Assembly (NCBI GenBank): GCA_037576215.1 | Contig: JBANDB010000009.1 | Location: 2,418,001 to 2,482,000 of the forward strand | Direction of reading: 5' to 3' | DNA length: 64,000 bases | DNA from: Armillaria gallica | Taxonomy: Eukaryota > Basidiomycota > Agaricomycetes > Agaricales > Physalacriaceae | Shown: piece after piece, positions 46,701 through 58,966 of the stretch | Position numbering within the stretch: the stretch's first letter is position 1 | Layout of the letters: each line of letters opens with the position of its first letter | Program-made: the position numbers and the translations under genes | Notes under the pieces: generated by a model | What the model saw: the letters and a program-made list of their open reading frames with translations, nothing else | Told to the model about the DNA's origin: nothing | Database searches by the model: none

Positions 46701-49700
46701 GTCCTTCTCATGCCTCTCCTTTTCGGCCTCTGCGCGCGCCTTTGCTGTACGTTCCTCCTCGGCTTTGAGTGCTTTATCCTTGCCGCGCAATCCGAGCTCT
46801 GTTTGTCGGACCAGATCTTCCGCCTCACCGGTTAAACGCGCCTTGGACTTCTCAAGTGAAGAGATATACAAACGCTGGCTCTGCAACTCGAGCTGAGCAT
46901 CTGCCAGCTGTCGGTCCGTTACCCTCTTAGCTTCCTCCAGGACATGAACGTGCTCGACGATGGTCTTGTCCTGCTTGCTTTCCAGCTGCTTGACTTCCCA
47001 CTCACGGTCTTTCAGATCTTTCATCGCCTTGTTGTAATCTCTCTCCAGCTTGATGTTACGATCCTTTACGATGGAAAGTTCAGATTTCTGGGTAGAAACC
47101 GTTTGCTCCAACTTGGCACGATGAGCCGTTTCAGTTTCGAGCTGCTTCTTGCTGGTTTCAAGCTTGGTCGTCTTCTCACGTTCTGATTCGAGCATGAGAT
47201 CCTCGATGTCGTGATACTTGGTCTGAGCGGTGACTAGTTGACGTTCAAAACTCTGTACAGCTGTCAATCTTCTCAGCTAGCTATGAGAGCATTGAACATA
47301 CCTCTTTTGCTTTCCGTGCTTCCGCAAGGTGGCCTTCCGTCTCGTAGATGCGCGCCTTAAGCGATTGTAGCTCCGATTCCATGCTCCGCTTACTCTTCTC
47401 GAGCTCGGAGACGCTGGACTGAAGTTGAGCTAGATGTGCCTGCGCTTCCTCCTCCCGCTTTGTCAAAGAGTCGCGTGAACCTCTCAAAGACGATAGTTCC
47501 CTCGAAGCATAGTCCAGTTCTAATTTGAGCTTGCTCTGACTCTCCAGCGCAAGACGACGAGACTCCGTTAGCTCTTGTTGCAGCTGAGATGTTTGAGACC
47601 GTAGATCGGCGAGTTCCTCCTCCTTGCTCTTTTCTACCTCCGCACGTCTCGTAGCCTCGCTCGTCTTCGCCTCCATCAGAGTCCTCAATTCATCCAACTC
47701 TTCCTGGAGCTTTATCCGAGCAGTGCTGCCGCGCAGACCAGCCTCTTTCTCTGCTTGCAACTCAGCAGAAAGAGTATCGATATCACTCTGAAGTTCAATG
47801 ATCTCTTTTGACCCTGCCTCTCGCTCCTGCTTCGCTGCGTCGGTTTGTTCAAGTAGAGACGCAATTCGCTCCTCCTTCTTCTGTATCATGTTGGAGTATT
47901 CGGTAGCTGTTCTAGTCAACTCAGCGAGCTTATCTTTGGCTTGCCGAGCGTCCTCTTCCACGGCCTCTATCTGATTCTGAAGTAGATCCCTGGCGCTCGA
48001 GATTAGTATACTATCGCGGCTGGCTCAAATGTACTCACTTGGTCTTGATCTCAACGTCCAACTTCCCTTGCAGTTCCTTCACAATCACATCGTTACGGTC
48101 ATGAGCTCTAGAAAGATCCTGTTCCCTCAACATCTTCAAGTTTTCTACGGACGCCTCCAACTCATGGATCTCGCTTTTGAGAACGCCGATTTCCTCCTCG
48201 GCGGCAGCCAGCTGGGCGGTCAAGTCTGTCTCTCTTGCTGACAAGAGTTTCTGGTCACCCTCCAAACGCACAGCATGGCTTGTGGCTTGATCGAATGCCT
48301 GTAGAAGGCTGGCATATTTCTCCTCATGCTCCTTCTGCAGATTCATGGCACGCTCCAGCTGGGAATCCAGCAACTCTGCGTCAGCCTGCAGATCAGCGAC
48401 CTCCTCCTCGAGCTCAGCCTCGCGCTTCTTGCTCCTTTCTAACAGAGCTTCTTTATCAAGACCGAGCGCGCGCTCAGCCTCGAGTTCCTCGTCCACCTTT
48501 CGCTTTTCGGCCTCTAGCGCCATCTTGAGATTTTCCAAAGCTTCACGCTCTTGTTTGTCCCGCTCGGCCCGCTCTTTGATCAGGACAAGCTCCGCCTCTT
48601 TACGGCGCAGCTCATCGTCGTTTCGGGTTGCCGCAAGAAGAGGTCGGACCTATTTGTGGAATGAGCATCTACCCAGGTGCTGAAATACGACAAATGCTGA
48701 CCTTTGTGTAGAGTTGCCACCAAGGCCAATCTCGCAATTCGCCATACACCCTTGCATTCCGCTGTATTGTCCTAATAGCGATAGCACGATTGAGGATCTT
48801 CTTAATTTGTCTGCGCGCTGTCCACATGCGCGCCACAGCCTGTAATCGAGAGAAGATATCAAACAGAAGCAAGTCGCGACGTTCTTCAAGCTCAGCGAGA
48901 ACGCCAGCTTTGAAGAAGATCTTCGACGTTCCGATCTTATATATCGAGTCGTCAAGGTCCAAAGTTTTGACCATACGCCGACAAGCCTCGCGGCCATCCA
49001 TGTAACCGGGCGGTATGATTCCAGGTGTGAGAACCTCGTATCGCTGTCGGAACTCGACGAAAGGTAGGCGATTGGGGTACCCCAACCGAGCAATTCGAAT
49101 GCCTTCCAACACACCGTTACAGCGTAGTTGATCGAGAACAAGGGGAACGTCCACTCGTCCAGGCTTCTTGTGGGCGTTGGGCACAATACATCTAACGAAA
49201 TGAGGTTGCGTAGCCTGTAGCTGCGACATCAAACTCGCTAGCTGCTCCTTATGCCTCTGTCCGACCGTCCGGAATGCTCCCTTCTTGAGACCGCGTTTCT
49301 TCGCTACAGTAAACATATTACCAGGTCCTCCCGGCCCACTGGACACTGGCACATCAGAATACTCTGCGAAGAGGGCAGCGACGTATCGCTCAGAAGACGC
49401 AGCCAAAACACGGGTGACATTGTCATTCAAAGGATCCTTGTTCTTCTCCAGCCACCCATCCGTTCGATACTCAACCTTTGCAGCGTAATGCTGGATCAGG
49501 AAACCCTGCGCGAATCGAGCAGGTTCGAATTTCTGCTTCCCCGGATGCTCGTCATCTTCACCAGTAGCACCCGCCCAAAGACCACTGAGCTTGTTGGTGA
49601 ATGTGAGATCGGTAGCTTTGGGCATGATACACTCCTCGTCCAAGCAGCTCAAAATACCAATGGCGTTTCCGGTTGCTTCAATCAAGTCGATAGTCGGCTG

Positions 49701-51555
49701 AAGGTCCAATCCAAAGTTGACATAATCCCAGTGAATGCCTTCCCTCGCGTACTCCTCCTGCTCCAAAACGAACATGTGGTGATTGAAGAATTGCTGCAGC
49801 TTCTCGTTGGTGTAATTAATCAGAAGCTGCTCGTAGGTATTGATCTCAAATATTTCGAAACCAGCTATATCGAGGACGCCGATAAAGGTAGACTTTGAAG
49901 AGGGTCGGTCGAGGGCCTCGTTTATACGGTCCACGAGTCGCCCAAATGATTTCTCATACAAAGTTTTGCAAAGAGCGGACAATTCGTCCAAGGCTTGTTG
50001 ACGCGTTCGCGCCTGCGAAACCCACTCCCGGCCAGCCAGGACACGAGGTCGAAGCACAGCACGTGTAAATTCGGCAACGGGTATTCCAAGAAGATGGCAC
50101 ACGCGTTCGGCTTGGGAAGGATCAGGCATGATAGCGTCATCTGCCCTCGTCGAAGTGATAGCAATGTTGCCTATATGAAGAATTGCAGCCACTATTCGAA
50201 ATAAATCGAACTGTTCGGCAGGTGTGAAGCCAACGATGTCGAGAGCGGACTGCAGATATTTCTTATAAGTAACCAACCTGAGAGTAAGGAATAAAACCTA
50301 ACCTTCAGCGCAGACCATTCATGGAGATCATCAACACCATCCACCTCTCTCCTACTCTTATTTAAATATTCATAATCCTCAATGGCTCCTCCCAGAAGTA
50401 GCGATTCCTTCAGAGCGCCTCCGCCGGCCATCAACTGGTAGAAGACATGGAAACTTCGCTCGGCTTCGCTGCGTACAACAACTCGGCTCTTTTCTAGCAA
50501 ATACCAATCGATATTTGCCCCCGCAATGCTGCCATCAGGTGCAAATGTTATTCGGACGAATTTACCAAATCGACTTGAATTGTTATTCCTTTGAGTCTGG
50601 GCGTTTCCAAACGCTTCGAGAATGGGGTTAGCTTGCAGGATTTGGCGCTCGAGTAGACCTAGCCGTCCCTTCGCCGTTAAACCGGTGCTAGAGACAGACG
50701 GAGACGCGTTGTGAGATCTACGAAAGGAACTGTTGCGAGGGAGTCCAGTTGTTGGCATGGATGAAGCGAAGGAGCTCGACGATGTTAGTGTTGGCGAACG
50801 AGAATGGGAAGGTGGCGAAGTATGAACATCGGTAGCAATGGCAGCAAGATATTGTATAACTTTCTTCGTACTCTCGGTTTTACCGGCACCTGATTCTCCC
50901 CTGCCATGGAGGTGAGGCGAAGGTTAGACAAGAGGGAAAGCATCGCGTACGTGATTAGTATACTTTGGTTCTCCCTCTCTTCACCCATGTTAACCCACGC
51001 CCGCTCCGCGACAGCAAATATGTGAGGCGGATTCTCGTCCCTTCGTTTGTTGCGATACTGCTGTATTATAGCGTCGGAATAGAGTGGGAGAGACTGATAG
51101 GGATTGATAGCGACTAAGAATAAGCCTGAATAAGTCTGCAACACGTAAGTCCACAACCATGGTACCTCCAACGTAGCGACTCACATATATTGCTCCAGAG
51201 CCATACCTTAAGCGAAGGTTATGTACCACACTCGCTTCGTTCAAAAACGTGAGATCCGCAATGTCTTCGACGCGGTCGAATTTTGGCGGGTTCATCTTGG
51301 ATAGGGCATACAGCGGGACACGTCGAAACTGTCGGTTTTCAATACAGTGATTTCGCGTAGCATATAGAGTGCACATACATCCCCGCCAGCAGCCATGATT
51401 ATCTCGCCAATATCTCCTTCCTCCTTGTTGACCCAGCCGGCCAAATACCCCTCTTTGTCGTCAGGGACCCACACCCATTTCTTCTCGTTGAATTCAGCCT
51501 GTAGCGCTGCTGCACGCGCAGCTTCTGCGCCCTGAGATAACCGTGGCATAGGCAT
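43772..51555 (-). CDS. MYO1: Class II myosin heavy chain
   Basis: Cytokinetic motor that drives actomyosin ring contraction and septum formation. Exons in transcript order: 51379-51555, 51185-51328, 50951-51135, 50303-50900, 48702-50249, 48039-48649, 47302-47989, 45846-47252, 45655-45796, 45531-45605, 45377-45484, 45064-45324, 44980-45003, 44383-44927, 44033-44329, 43898-43965, 43772-43850. They join without any frame break to 2318 residues. The head has an SH3-like start ([18 protein letters not shown]), P-loop GESGAGKT (170-177), switch [11 protein letters not shown], switch [10 protein letters not shown], the actin-binding region and [15 protein letters not shown] before an IQ-type segment. 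About 1400 residues of coiled coil follow, ending [12 protein letters not shown]. Long serine-rich inserts follow the P-loop. The symbol follows yeast MYO1 usage. Exon 13 has only 24 nt. Confidence 0.94.
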
Positions 51556-51900
51556 TACCAAGGGTCAGTGTTCTAAACAATCGATCGTCCAGCAGTGGCC
51601 GCCCAGAGCCAAAGAAAAGTAAGGCGACGATAGAAAGAAAAAGTCGTGAAAATCGTTGGAGTAGAGAGAGTAGGAGATTAAGGTGATGAAAGGGAGTGGA
51701 AGAGCCTGAGAGGCAAAGTCAGGTAAAGCGTGTTAGATGCGTTGAGCGTTTCGCAACAAGAAGTCGGAGCCAGCACCTGTTCAACACACGTCCAAATCAG
51801 GAACTGATGATGATCGAGGAGGAGGCACAGCCAAGCACACGTCAATAATTCGGCACGTCAGTCATTTTACAGAGCTACCACCACCAACGAACTCGTTACG
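51556..51900. promoter_or_regulatory. Divergent promoter, myosin II/YKT6
   Basis: 345 bp between the two start codons, which point away from each other. Confidence 0.45.
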
Positions 51901-52653
51901 ATGAAAGTTTTCTCCATCTCTGTCATTCTGGCCCCTCCAAGCGGATCATGCACTGTACTTAGCAGTGCTAACGACCTCTCGTCCTACTCTTTCTATCAGA
52001 AAGGCTCAGTCGGCGAATTCATGACCTTCTTCTCCAGGACTGTTGCAGAGCGTACTGCGCAGGGTCAACGGCAGAGCATCCAGGAGAATAACTATACTGC
52101 CTATGTATACAATAGAGGTGGTGCTGAGCAGCTGGCAGGTACGTCTGCCTCGTCTTTGAACAATTTCGTTCGATCTCACCATCACCAGGCGTTATTATTA
52201 CTGATCAGAATATCCTGTCCGCCCCGCCTTTTCCCTGCTCGCAAAGTTGCTGGACGACTTCACAGCCAAAGTTCCCCAGTCATCGTATAGCGATCCTTCG
52301 TCCATTTCCTTCCCCGACATCAATACCTACCTTCAGAAGTATCAAGATCCCAGGCAGGCCGACACCATCATGAGAGTCCAACAAGAACTGGATGAGACCA
52401 AGATCGTACTTGTATGTTCCTTTTTCGCTTAGTTATACGCTGGTCTTAATCGATATACAGCACAAGACGATCGAGTCTGTCTTACAGCGTGGCGAGAAAC
52501 TAGACAATCTCGTGGATAGATCTAATGCGCTTTCTGCTCAGAGCAAAATGTTTTACAAGACGGCCAAGAAGGTCTGCTTATATTCCTAACAGCGTCTTAT
52601 TGTGCATACTGACATATTCCTCTTAGCAAAACTCCTGCTGTGTTATTATGTAA
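51901..52653 (+). CDS. YKT6: R-SNARE YKT6, with an apparent 1-base deletion
   Basis: Lipid-anchored R-SNARE for Golgi, endosomal and vacuolar fusion. Exons: 51901-52138, 52189-52411, 52461-52571, 52627-52653. The longin domain begins [15 protein letters not shown] and continues through [15 protein letters not shown] and [18 protein letters not shown]. The SNARE motif includes [20 protein letters not shown] and [10 protein letters not shown], with the central Arg. The C-terminus CCVIM carries a CaaX box plus the adjacent palmitoylated Cys. Near 52208 the frame breaks: VIITDQ is followed by AATATCC, where family members have GAATAT (EYPVRP), so one G is missing. An alternative acceptor at 52208 keeps the frame but deletes the conserved VIITDQ strand. 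I favour an assembly indel. Confidence 0.9.
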
Positions 52654-53746
52654 AGGTTTATCATTTTTCCCCACGCGGACATTCTTTCCTTCTCATCTTC
52701 ATCTTGTATACATAGATACCCTCTACATGTACAGATTTTCATGGATATAGTTGATAATGCCTCAATAATAACCGAGGCAGGTCGACATTATAAACGCAAC
52801 GGTCTAGTACTGCATTTCTATTTCACAACCTTCAGGCTTCAACTATTGCTGGTTCCATAACCCGTTTGAGGTCGAGCTTAGATGTCTATAGTGGTCGAAC
52901 TCCAGCACACAACATCATGGACGACGGGAATAAAAGAGATGTCCTTCGAATTAAATAATAGTGACGCTGAAGCAAGACTAAGCCAAGAACCCAAGCTGCG
53001 CGCCTTCGTACCACTCAAACACAGGCAACATGTCCGATATGGTTCCATTTGCACCAAATCCATACGAAGCAATCCTGCCAAATAAGAGTCAGCTAGAAGG
53101 ATAGGAGGGCAAGTATATATTAGCCATGCATTGCAGGATCCACCGGGTCGCGTCGCATTATGGAAACAGTTAGCGGAGGTACCAAACGACATGATATATG
53201 ACGGCCAAAAACAAATGCCTCTAGCGCGTCGCGGAAGCTTTGTTTTACCAGAATCTTCGGTCGCTTGTAGGGTTATCCGAGGCTTCTGACTCAAAAGGCG
53301 ATGTTACGGCGCAATGATACGGATTAACGCGCTTCTAATGGACGCACCGGACAACGTCGGTATTGCCGGTGGGGCGGGGCTGATAGCTAGTCATCAGTCA
53401 ATCGTTAAAACCCAGCGATTGCTTCTTACCAGGCTCAGAAAAAGGCAAATTACAAGCAGTCGTAATATCAAATCGGATTGCAACTATTGTTCCATGTATC
53501 AATAACAGTATAATGTTCTTATATCGTCGTGAAAAATATTTTAAAGACATATGCAATGATGTAAAATACACCTACGTGAAGATGACCAGTGGAAAGCTGA
53601 GACCATAACAGCGACGTCCATTAACAGGGGAAAAAAACAAAACCGTCAGTACGAAAAGATAACAATGAGGGTTCGCAGTGGTATTCTAGCGGGAGGGTAT
53701 GTTGTCACAGACAGACGCACACATAAAAAAAAAGGTCTGATTTAAG
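52654..53746. other. Intergenic region between convergent genes
   Basis: About 1.1 kb. The 138-codon minus frame at 52878-53294 is cysteine-rich but has no domain and weak coding character. Nothing is called. Confidence 0.4.
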
Positions 53747-55988
53747 TTAACAGCTTCCCAGCTTCCACATCTTGACGGAATCGCTGACAATCACGTATCA
53801 CTAACAGCACAAAGAATGAAACGGAGGCGCTTACATTCTAAATGCCCTATCGTCAGCACTGGAAGGCCACGTCGCGCTCCACGTATCCTGCGCCTGGGCG
53901 AAATCATACATCGCCGCTGTAAGAGCTGTTAGTGATGCAGCCCACGCGTATGTAATTGTGAAAAACGCACTGAGCGAGCCATCATGCCACGGCTTATCAC
54001 CCACATCATCAGGGAACCACCCACTAGTGCCTCCGACCGCGACATTGATGATAAGGTAGAATTCTAAAGCCGTAACCTGTCAACTAACACCTTCGAAGAA
54101 AAGAAAGCATGCTGCATACCTTGATCGAAAGGCGCAGACCACCCGCTATTTTCCCATGGATTCTGAACGACAACTTCTGCACTGCCGTTCTGGGCTGTTT
54201 GAGGATAACTTGGACCGAAGTGAGGGGAGGGCGTCATTGAAAGGTTGAACGGTTACTTACTTGCCCCTGTCCCAGAAACTCTGCTTCTCTTTCTTCATCG
54301 TTATATCGACCATAGCTTGAAGCCGTGAATCGACGGACATTCGGATGAAGTGGCTGTCCCACTCCATTGTATACGTGTGGAAGCCTGCGAGACAGTGACA
54401 AGTGTCAGTAGAACGGAGATTACAGATCGGTAGCACGCAGACCTTCGTGGTAGCCGCCCCGCTTCGTTTCCCACCATCCGTATATTTTGGTTAACAAGCT
54501 ATCCATGGGTCCAAAGTTGAGGGATGAGCGAACATAGTTGACGCCTTGAGCACCGTAATCTGCGAGGTTCCCGCGAGCCTCAAGAATCTAAGGCAAATCG
54601 GTTAATGCACCAAAATTGGCGCAATAGCAGCAGACTTACGTCGATTTCTCCACTCAGTGGCCAGGCGCCATATACGCTGTCCTCTGGCATCATCCAGATT
54701 GCGGGCCATAACCAGTCACCCCTCGGTAGCTTCGCTTTAACCTCAACTTTGCCATAAGCGATGGTCTTCTTTCCCTTGGTATTGATCCGAGCACTGAGAA
54801 CGGGATTTACGACAGTCTTGGTGCCATTGTTCGATGATACAGAGCATGCTGTCGAATTGTCGGTGCTGCAGTTATCCACGTCGTACGTATAGCCATCGAA
54901 AACAGAGTCTGCGCCAATGTCGTCGCTCATAAGCGTGGGCATGATGTAAAGTTGGCCGTTATTAATATATGCGTTCTTGTCTGATGAGGTAGTGACTTGG
55001 AACTCGCCATTTCTGCGACAAGTTGAAATGGAAGGCCTAGAAAGAGATGGATAAGAACTCACCCAAACCCGCCTAGCATCACGTCCCTAGACCAATTGTC
55101 ATCGGAAATACCATTACTCCAATCTTCGTCCATGACCATGCACAAATCGCTGTCCTTGAGCATGTCGATGCCATTTAAGCCAGACCAACAAAGTGCACCT
55201 GCTCCAGCCAGACCGAGCATTATAATAATAAAGGTTATCCACCAGCTCGCACGACCTTTGCCATCACTCTCCTTGAGCCAGGGTTTGTCGTCGACGGTGA
55301 GCTTGGCGGCGATTTTGGTGCTGGGACCAGGAGGCTTCGACTTTGCAAGACCAGATGCCAGTGCCGTTGAAGAAGCGGCAGGAGAGTCAGGACCCTGGTT
55401 AAGGTAAGGATATGATGGAGGGCTCCACAATGACGAGCCCGGACGAGAAGCGGGGGAAAGGAATGGTGCTCGGAAGGTTGCGTTGGAAGCTACGCGTGGG
55501 AGGTTACCTCTGTTCAACGTTGGCGAATCAAGACCTGGCGAAACCATCGTCGTTTCATAAACCATCTGCTGTGGGGAATGATTTTGTAGAGAATGATTTT
55601 GGGAGCTGTCGATGGAACTACGCCGTGAAACGCCAGGAATGGGCAGGCCAGGGTCAGGATTGCCTGCATGGTGCTGGAAGGGAAACATGAACGACGAAGG
55701 AGGCGCCCGCTTATTGAGCGGCGATGCCGAGTTGGGGGTCGAGGGCTGGTCGGCATAGAGGGTGGCTGGATTCCATTCGAACTGACGGTCGTAGGAACGC
55801 CGATTGCGCGAACGACGAGCGTGGATGGTGACGGGAGCGTCGGAGTCTGAGCCGCTGTCCATACTCATCTGGCTGGGACGTTCACTGGTAAGAAAGGAAG
55901 GACGGGGAGGCGGCAGGTCCTCAGCAGACATGGCGGATATGAGGGAAACCCTACTCAGTGACGTGACAGGCTGTGACAACCCTTCCAT
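53747..55988 (-). CDS. GH16 beta-glucan synthesis-associated protein, KRE6/SKN1 family
   Basis: Type II membrane protein of the secretory path needed for beta-1,6-glucan in the cell wall. Exons in transcript order: 55063-55988, 54640-55012, 54443-54587, 54261-54384, 54120-54208, 53971-54063, 53835-53916, 53747-53783, giving 622 residues without a frame break. A serine/proline-rich cytosolic N-terminus of about 245 residues precedes one transmembrane helix (WWITFIIIMLGLAGAGALCW). The lumenal GH16 domain follows: NNGQLYIMPTL, GKVEVKAKLPRGDWLWPAIW, and the catalytic EIDILE, split by an intron between EID and ILE. Next are GFHTYTMEW, the EFYLIINVAVGGTSGWFPD segment and the typical end RIDSVKMWKL. 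An upstream ATG at 55930 is a possible shorter start. Confidence 0.92.
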
Positions 55989-56652
55989 CTTCCTTTACGC
56001 AAAAATGTACGTCATTGCCATGGCATTCGAGCGCTGAACCGACTTGCAACCGATGTGGAGACCGATGCTGTTATAGGCACAGTTCGAGTAATACTTTTGC
56101 TATCTTACTTACAAGGTCCTGGCTGGACGTATATTATCGATATAGCACATACTATCCGTACTACTGAAGACAAATACAAGAGCAACCTCCGACAACACGG
56201 AAAGAATACTTTAATACCGTTCAACTGACACCGGTTCCGTATCAATTGCCAAAATCCCTGAATGATTGTGAGCAGGTTGCAAGGTACATACGCCGTTCTA
56301 CACACATTTCACGATTCATATCCGTACGGCATGAATTCCAATGGTCAATTTTCAAGTCAGAAGGTTGAGCCGACCGTCTGCGCATCCCAGGGTTGCAGAA
56401 TTCGCGCTTGGAATGTGCGGAAAGACTAATTTGTTATGTTTCATTTTAGCGCTTTAAATGCGCAAAAGAGTACGTGTTTTGTATCCAAGAACAAACATCT
56501 AAATATACAAAAGTCCGGACCTTTTGAAGAGTCATTGCGCCCTGAATTGCCCCAACTCGAACATTGCATACAAGTCGGAGAAAGTAGAACGCCGTTCTCA
56601 CCACGCAACCAACGACACTTTCTGATTGTCCTCGACTACCACGGCATGTCCA
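55989..56652. other. Intergenic region
   Basis: Promoter of the GH16 gene and 3' side of the next minus-strand gene. Small frames have no domains. Nothing else is seen. Confidence 0.45.
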
Positions 56653-57829
56653 TCACCAACAGCGGCGTGCGTCGATTTGGCCAAACTTGTCCCCAAACGG
56701 GCGGGCCACCTTCACCCGGGAAGAATCCGACACACGAGGGAAGCCTTCCGTGATGAACGCCTCCAGCGGTCTGATAAGCACACCGCCATCGCAGAAGATG
56801 ACGACCAAGTCTTCTTCGCCACCTGCACCTTTAGTCGAAATATCGCACACCCGAACAGGTGACCCGTGCTCGCGAAAATTTACCCGTTCGTGCCGTCGCT
56901 GCTCCCCAGTGCTCGCGTCCAATACCGTGACAGTGAGAGCGTAGTCCGGGCTCTCGCCGTATTTCCGCTCGCTTATATACCCAATCGCAACAACCGCATT
57001 CAAATGGGAACGTGTTGAAGAACACCGATGTGCCCCCATATCAAACTCGACGCCCAGAAGGTCTCCAAAGATGGCTTCGCGAGCACGCGAACGACGCATC
57101 CATGAGTCTCCGGTCCATCAAGGACGTCCAGCACCGCCTCGGCAGTACACATCAAGAACCTGTCATCCCCCATCGCTGTGGCGCATTGCACATTGATGGC
57201 TCCATCTTCCTGATCGCCAACAGAGATAGTCCTCGGGATTTGGCGAAACGCGATGGGGGGAGCGCGTCGTTGGGCTCCTCGGTCGGCGGCCATAGTATGA
57301 GACTCATAAATATACCAGATTCCTCGCCTGCCCAAGCCACGACTTCCCCAGCAGGGGAAAGCCACACAGGGCCGAAACCATTAAAAGGCCGTTCTTCCCC
57401 CTCTGACGTGAGTGAAGAGCCCGTGATCTCGGTGCGGAACATTGGGCGAGTGGGATCAGACTCGGTGAGATCGCACACCAAAAGCCAGGTGTCGTCGTCG
57501 TCATCATCGACGGCGACCAAGACACGCCCGTTGTCATACTGGATATGAGCGACGGATATACAGCCGAAGAGGGCGACTTTCTTGATGAGGTGTCCGTCAT
57601 GGAGGTTGTATACCCAAAGACCAACGGGTCGGTCGCATTGCGGGATGATGACAAGATCGCGGGATTCGTCAATGATGATGCCTCGTTCGACGGGATAGTC
57701 GATCCATTCAGACAAGGCGGCTACATGCGTCAACGACGAAGAGTTGGCGTGGATCTTCCAGAGATCGACAGTAGTCTCTCCGAACGTCAGCAGATGGGGG
57801 AATGAAAGTAGATTTGCTTGACATTGCAG
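56653..57829 (-). pseudogene. F-box/propeller-type protein, frame broken at least twice
   Basis: Three reading frames carry consecutive, protein-like sequence. From 57829 the first contains SFPHLLTFGETTVDLWKI, WIDYPVERGIIIDESRDL and DDDDDDTWLLVCDL. The second contains ISVGDQEDGAINVQCATAMG and FLMCTAEAVLDVLDGPETHG. The third, to the stop at 56653, contains AHRCSSTRSHLNAVVAIGY and ISERKYGESPDYALTV. These match a common agaricomycete F-box-containing protein whose C-terminus looks like a beta-propeller. The first switch lies near the G/C run at 57255-57260, the second near 57079-57090; no intron of usual size explains them. The 5' end and any F-box are unresolved; a short exon near 57910 (ATG, MSPRK) is possible but out of phase. 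Either a decaying gene or assembly indels. Confidence 0.6.
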
Positions 57830-58966
57830 CTAACAGTTGCGCCTACTAGTTGGGTGTGAGCTTTACGTCGCTAGCGACGTTGGCAGTACTCACTTTTGCG
57901 TGGGGACATTTTCTAATGGGTTGTTCTCAGAAAACAAAAGGGTGGCTAGGTTTTATCTGTTGCCAGCGTAGGAGATAGCACAGCAAAGATATACTTATTC
58001 CAGCGCCTAGGACAATATGATTGCTACATCAGATTATGCGGGAGCGGAAGCTACAACCGGTCAGTGTGGATATCACGATGGTGTCGGGATTCTGTAGCCT
58101 GTGGAGACACACGAGATGGAGACGCAGTAAAGCGCATTGGTCGGCAAGGCTGTATCAAGGAGAGGAGCAACCGCAAATGATCACAGTGATTTCAAAATGG
58201 GGTTCCATATTTGGGCATGACCTCCTTCAACCTCGTTTTGCCTCCGCGGCCCCATTTCGACAGAACTTGATTCGTCTCCTTCCTCTGGTTACCACCATCA
58301 TTTCCGAGGTTAAGACATATTGTGATCGCCATCGCCGTGACTTCGACAAATCAGTAAGTTTTCATCGAAGATAATGTTCGAACTCGCGACTCAAATTGAA
58401 GTACTCATTTACATATGATCCCCATAGACAGTCGCGGGATTGTTGACTCACGCATCCCATGGGGTGAGCCAGGGAAAAGAATTGACAGTGTATACTCTAA
58501 GAGTCACGCTTAATATATTCGTGCGTACTTGCTTGGTGTTTCGTGTCTTTCTTCGATGCGAAACCGAGTCATCATGATGGCAGCAACCCCCAGCGAGAAG
58601 AACGCATTTGAGAAAGTTAAGAATAGACGAATAAATCCTCTGACAGTGGGAATTTGCCGGCAAGGCCGTTGTAATATAGATAATATAAAAATCATGTATA
58701 GATTTGTTCATTCTATGTTGAGGGCTCCATCATGCTTCGGGAGATGTTGATATTCAGGATTACGAAGAAGCACATCGGAAATCTCGATAGAATTCTAGCC
58801 GATGTTAGTAGCTAACGTGCTTGGTCGTTAAGGTGTCTGTAGATAAAGATGATTCAGAATTCCAGATAGTAATGTCCTTTTTTCCATAAAATCACGATAT
58901 AAATCAACATAGTAAAGATACACACCAACATTCTCCTATACCTGTTGAACCCAAACCACAATATTT
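57830..58966. other. Intergenic region
   Basis: About 1.1 kb. The 117-codon plus frame at 58021-58374 has no domain. A T-arm-like GTTCGAACT near 58377 does not fold into a tRNA. Nothing is called. Confidence 0.4.

Noticed and set aside
49251..49898. 215-codon plus-strand frame antisense to the myosin head
   Set aside because: It is a shadow of highly conserved myosin codons and has no domain of its own.
52878..53294. 138-codon cysteine-rich minus-strand frame
   Set aside because: No cysteine spacing pattern, signal peptide or domain; it lies between two convergent genes.
58370..58400. tRNA-like GTTCGAACT motif
   Set aside because: The flanks do not form T-stem, acceptor or anticodon arms on either strand.
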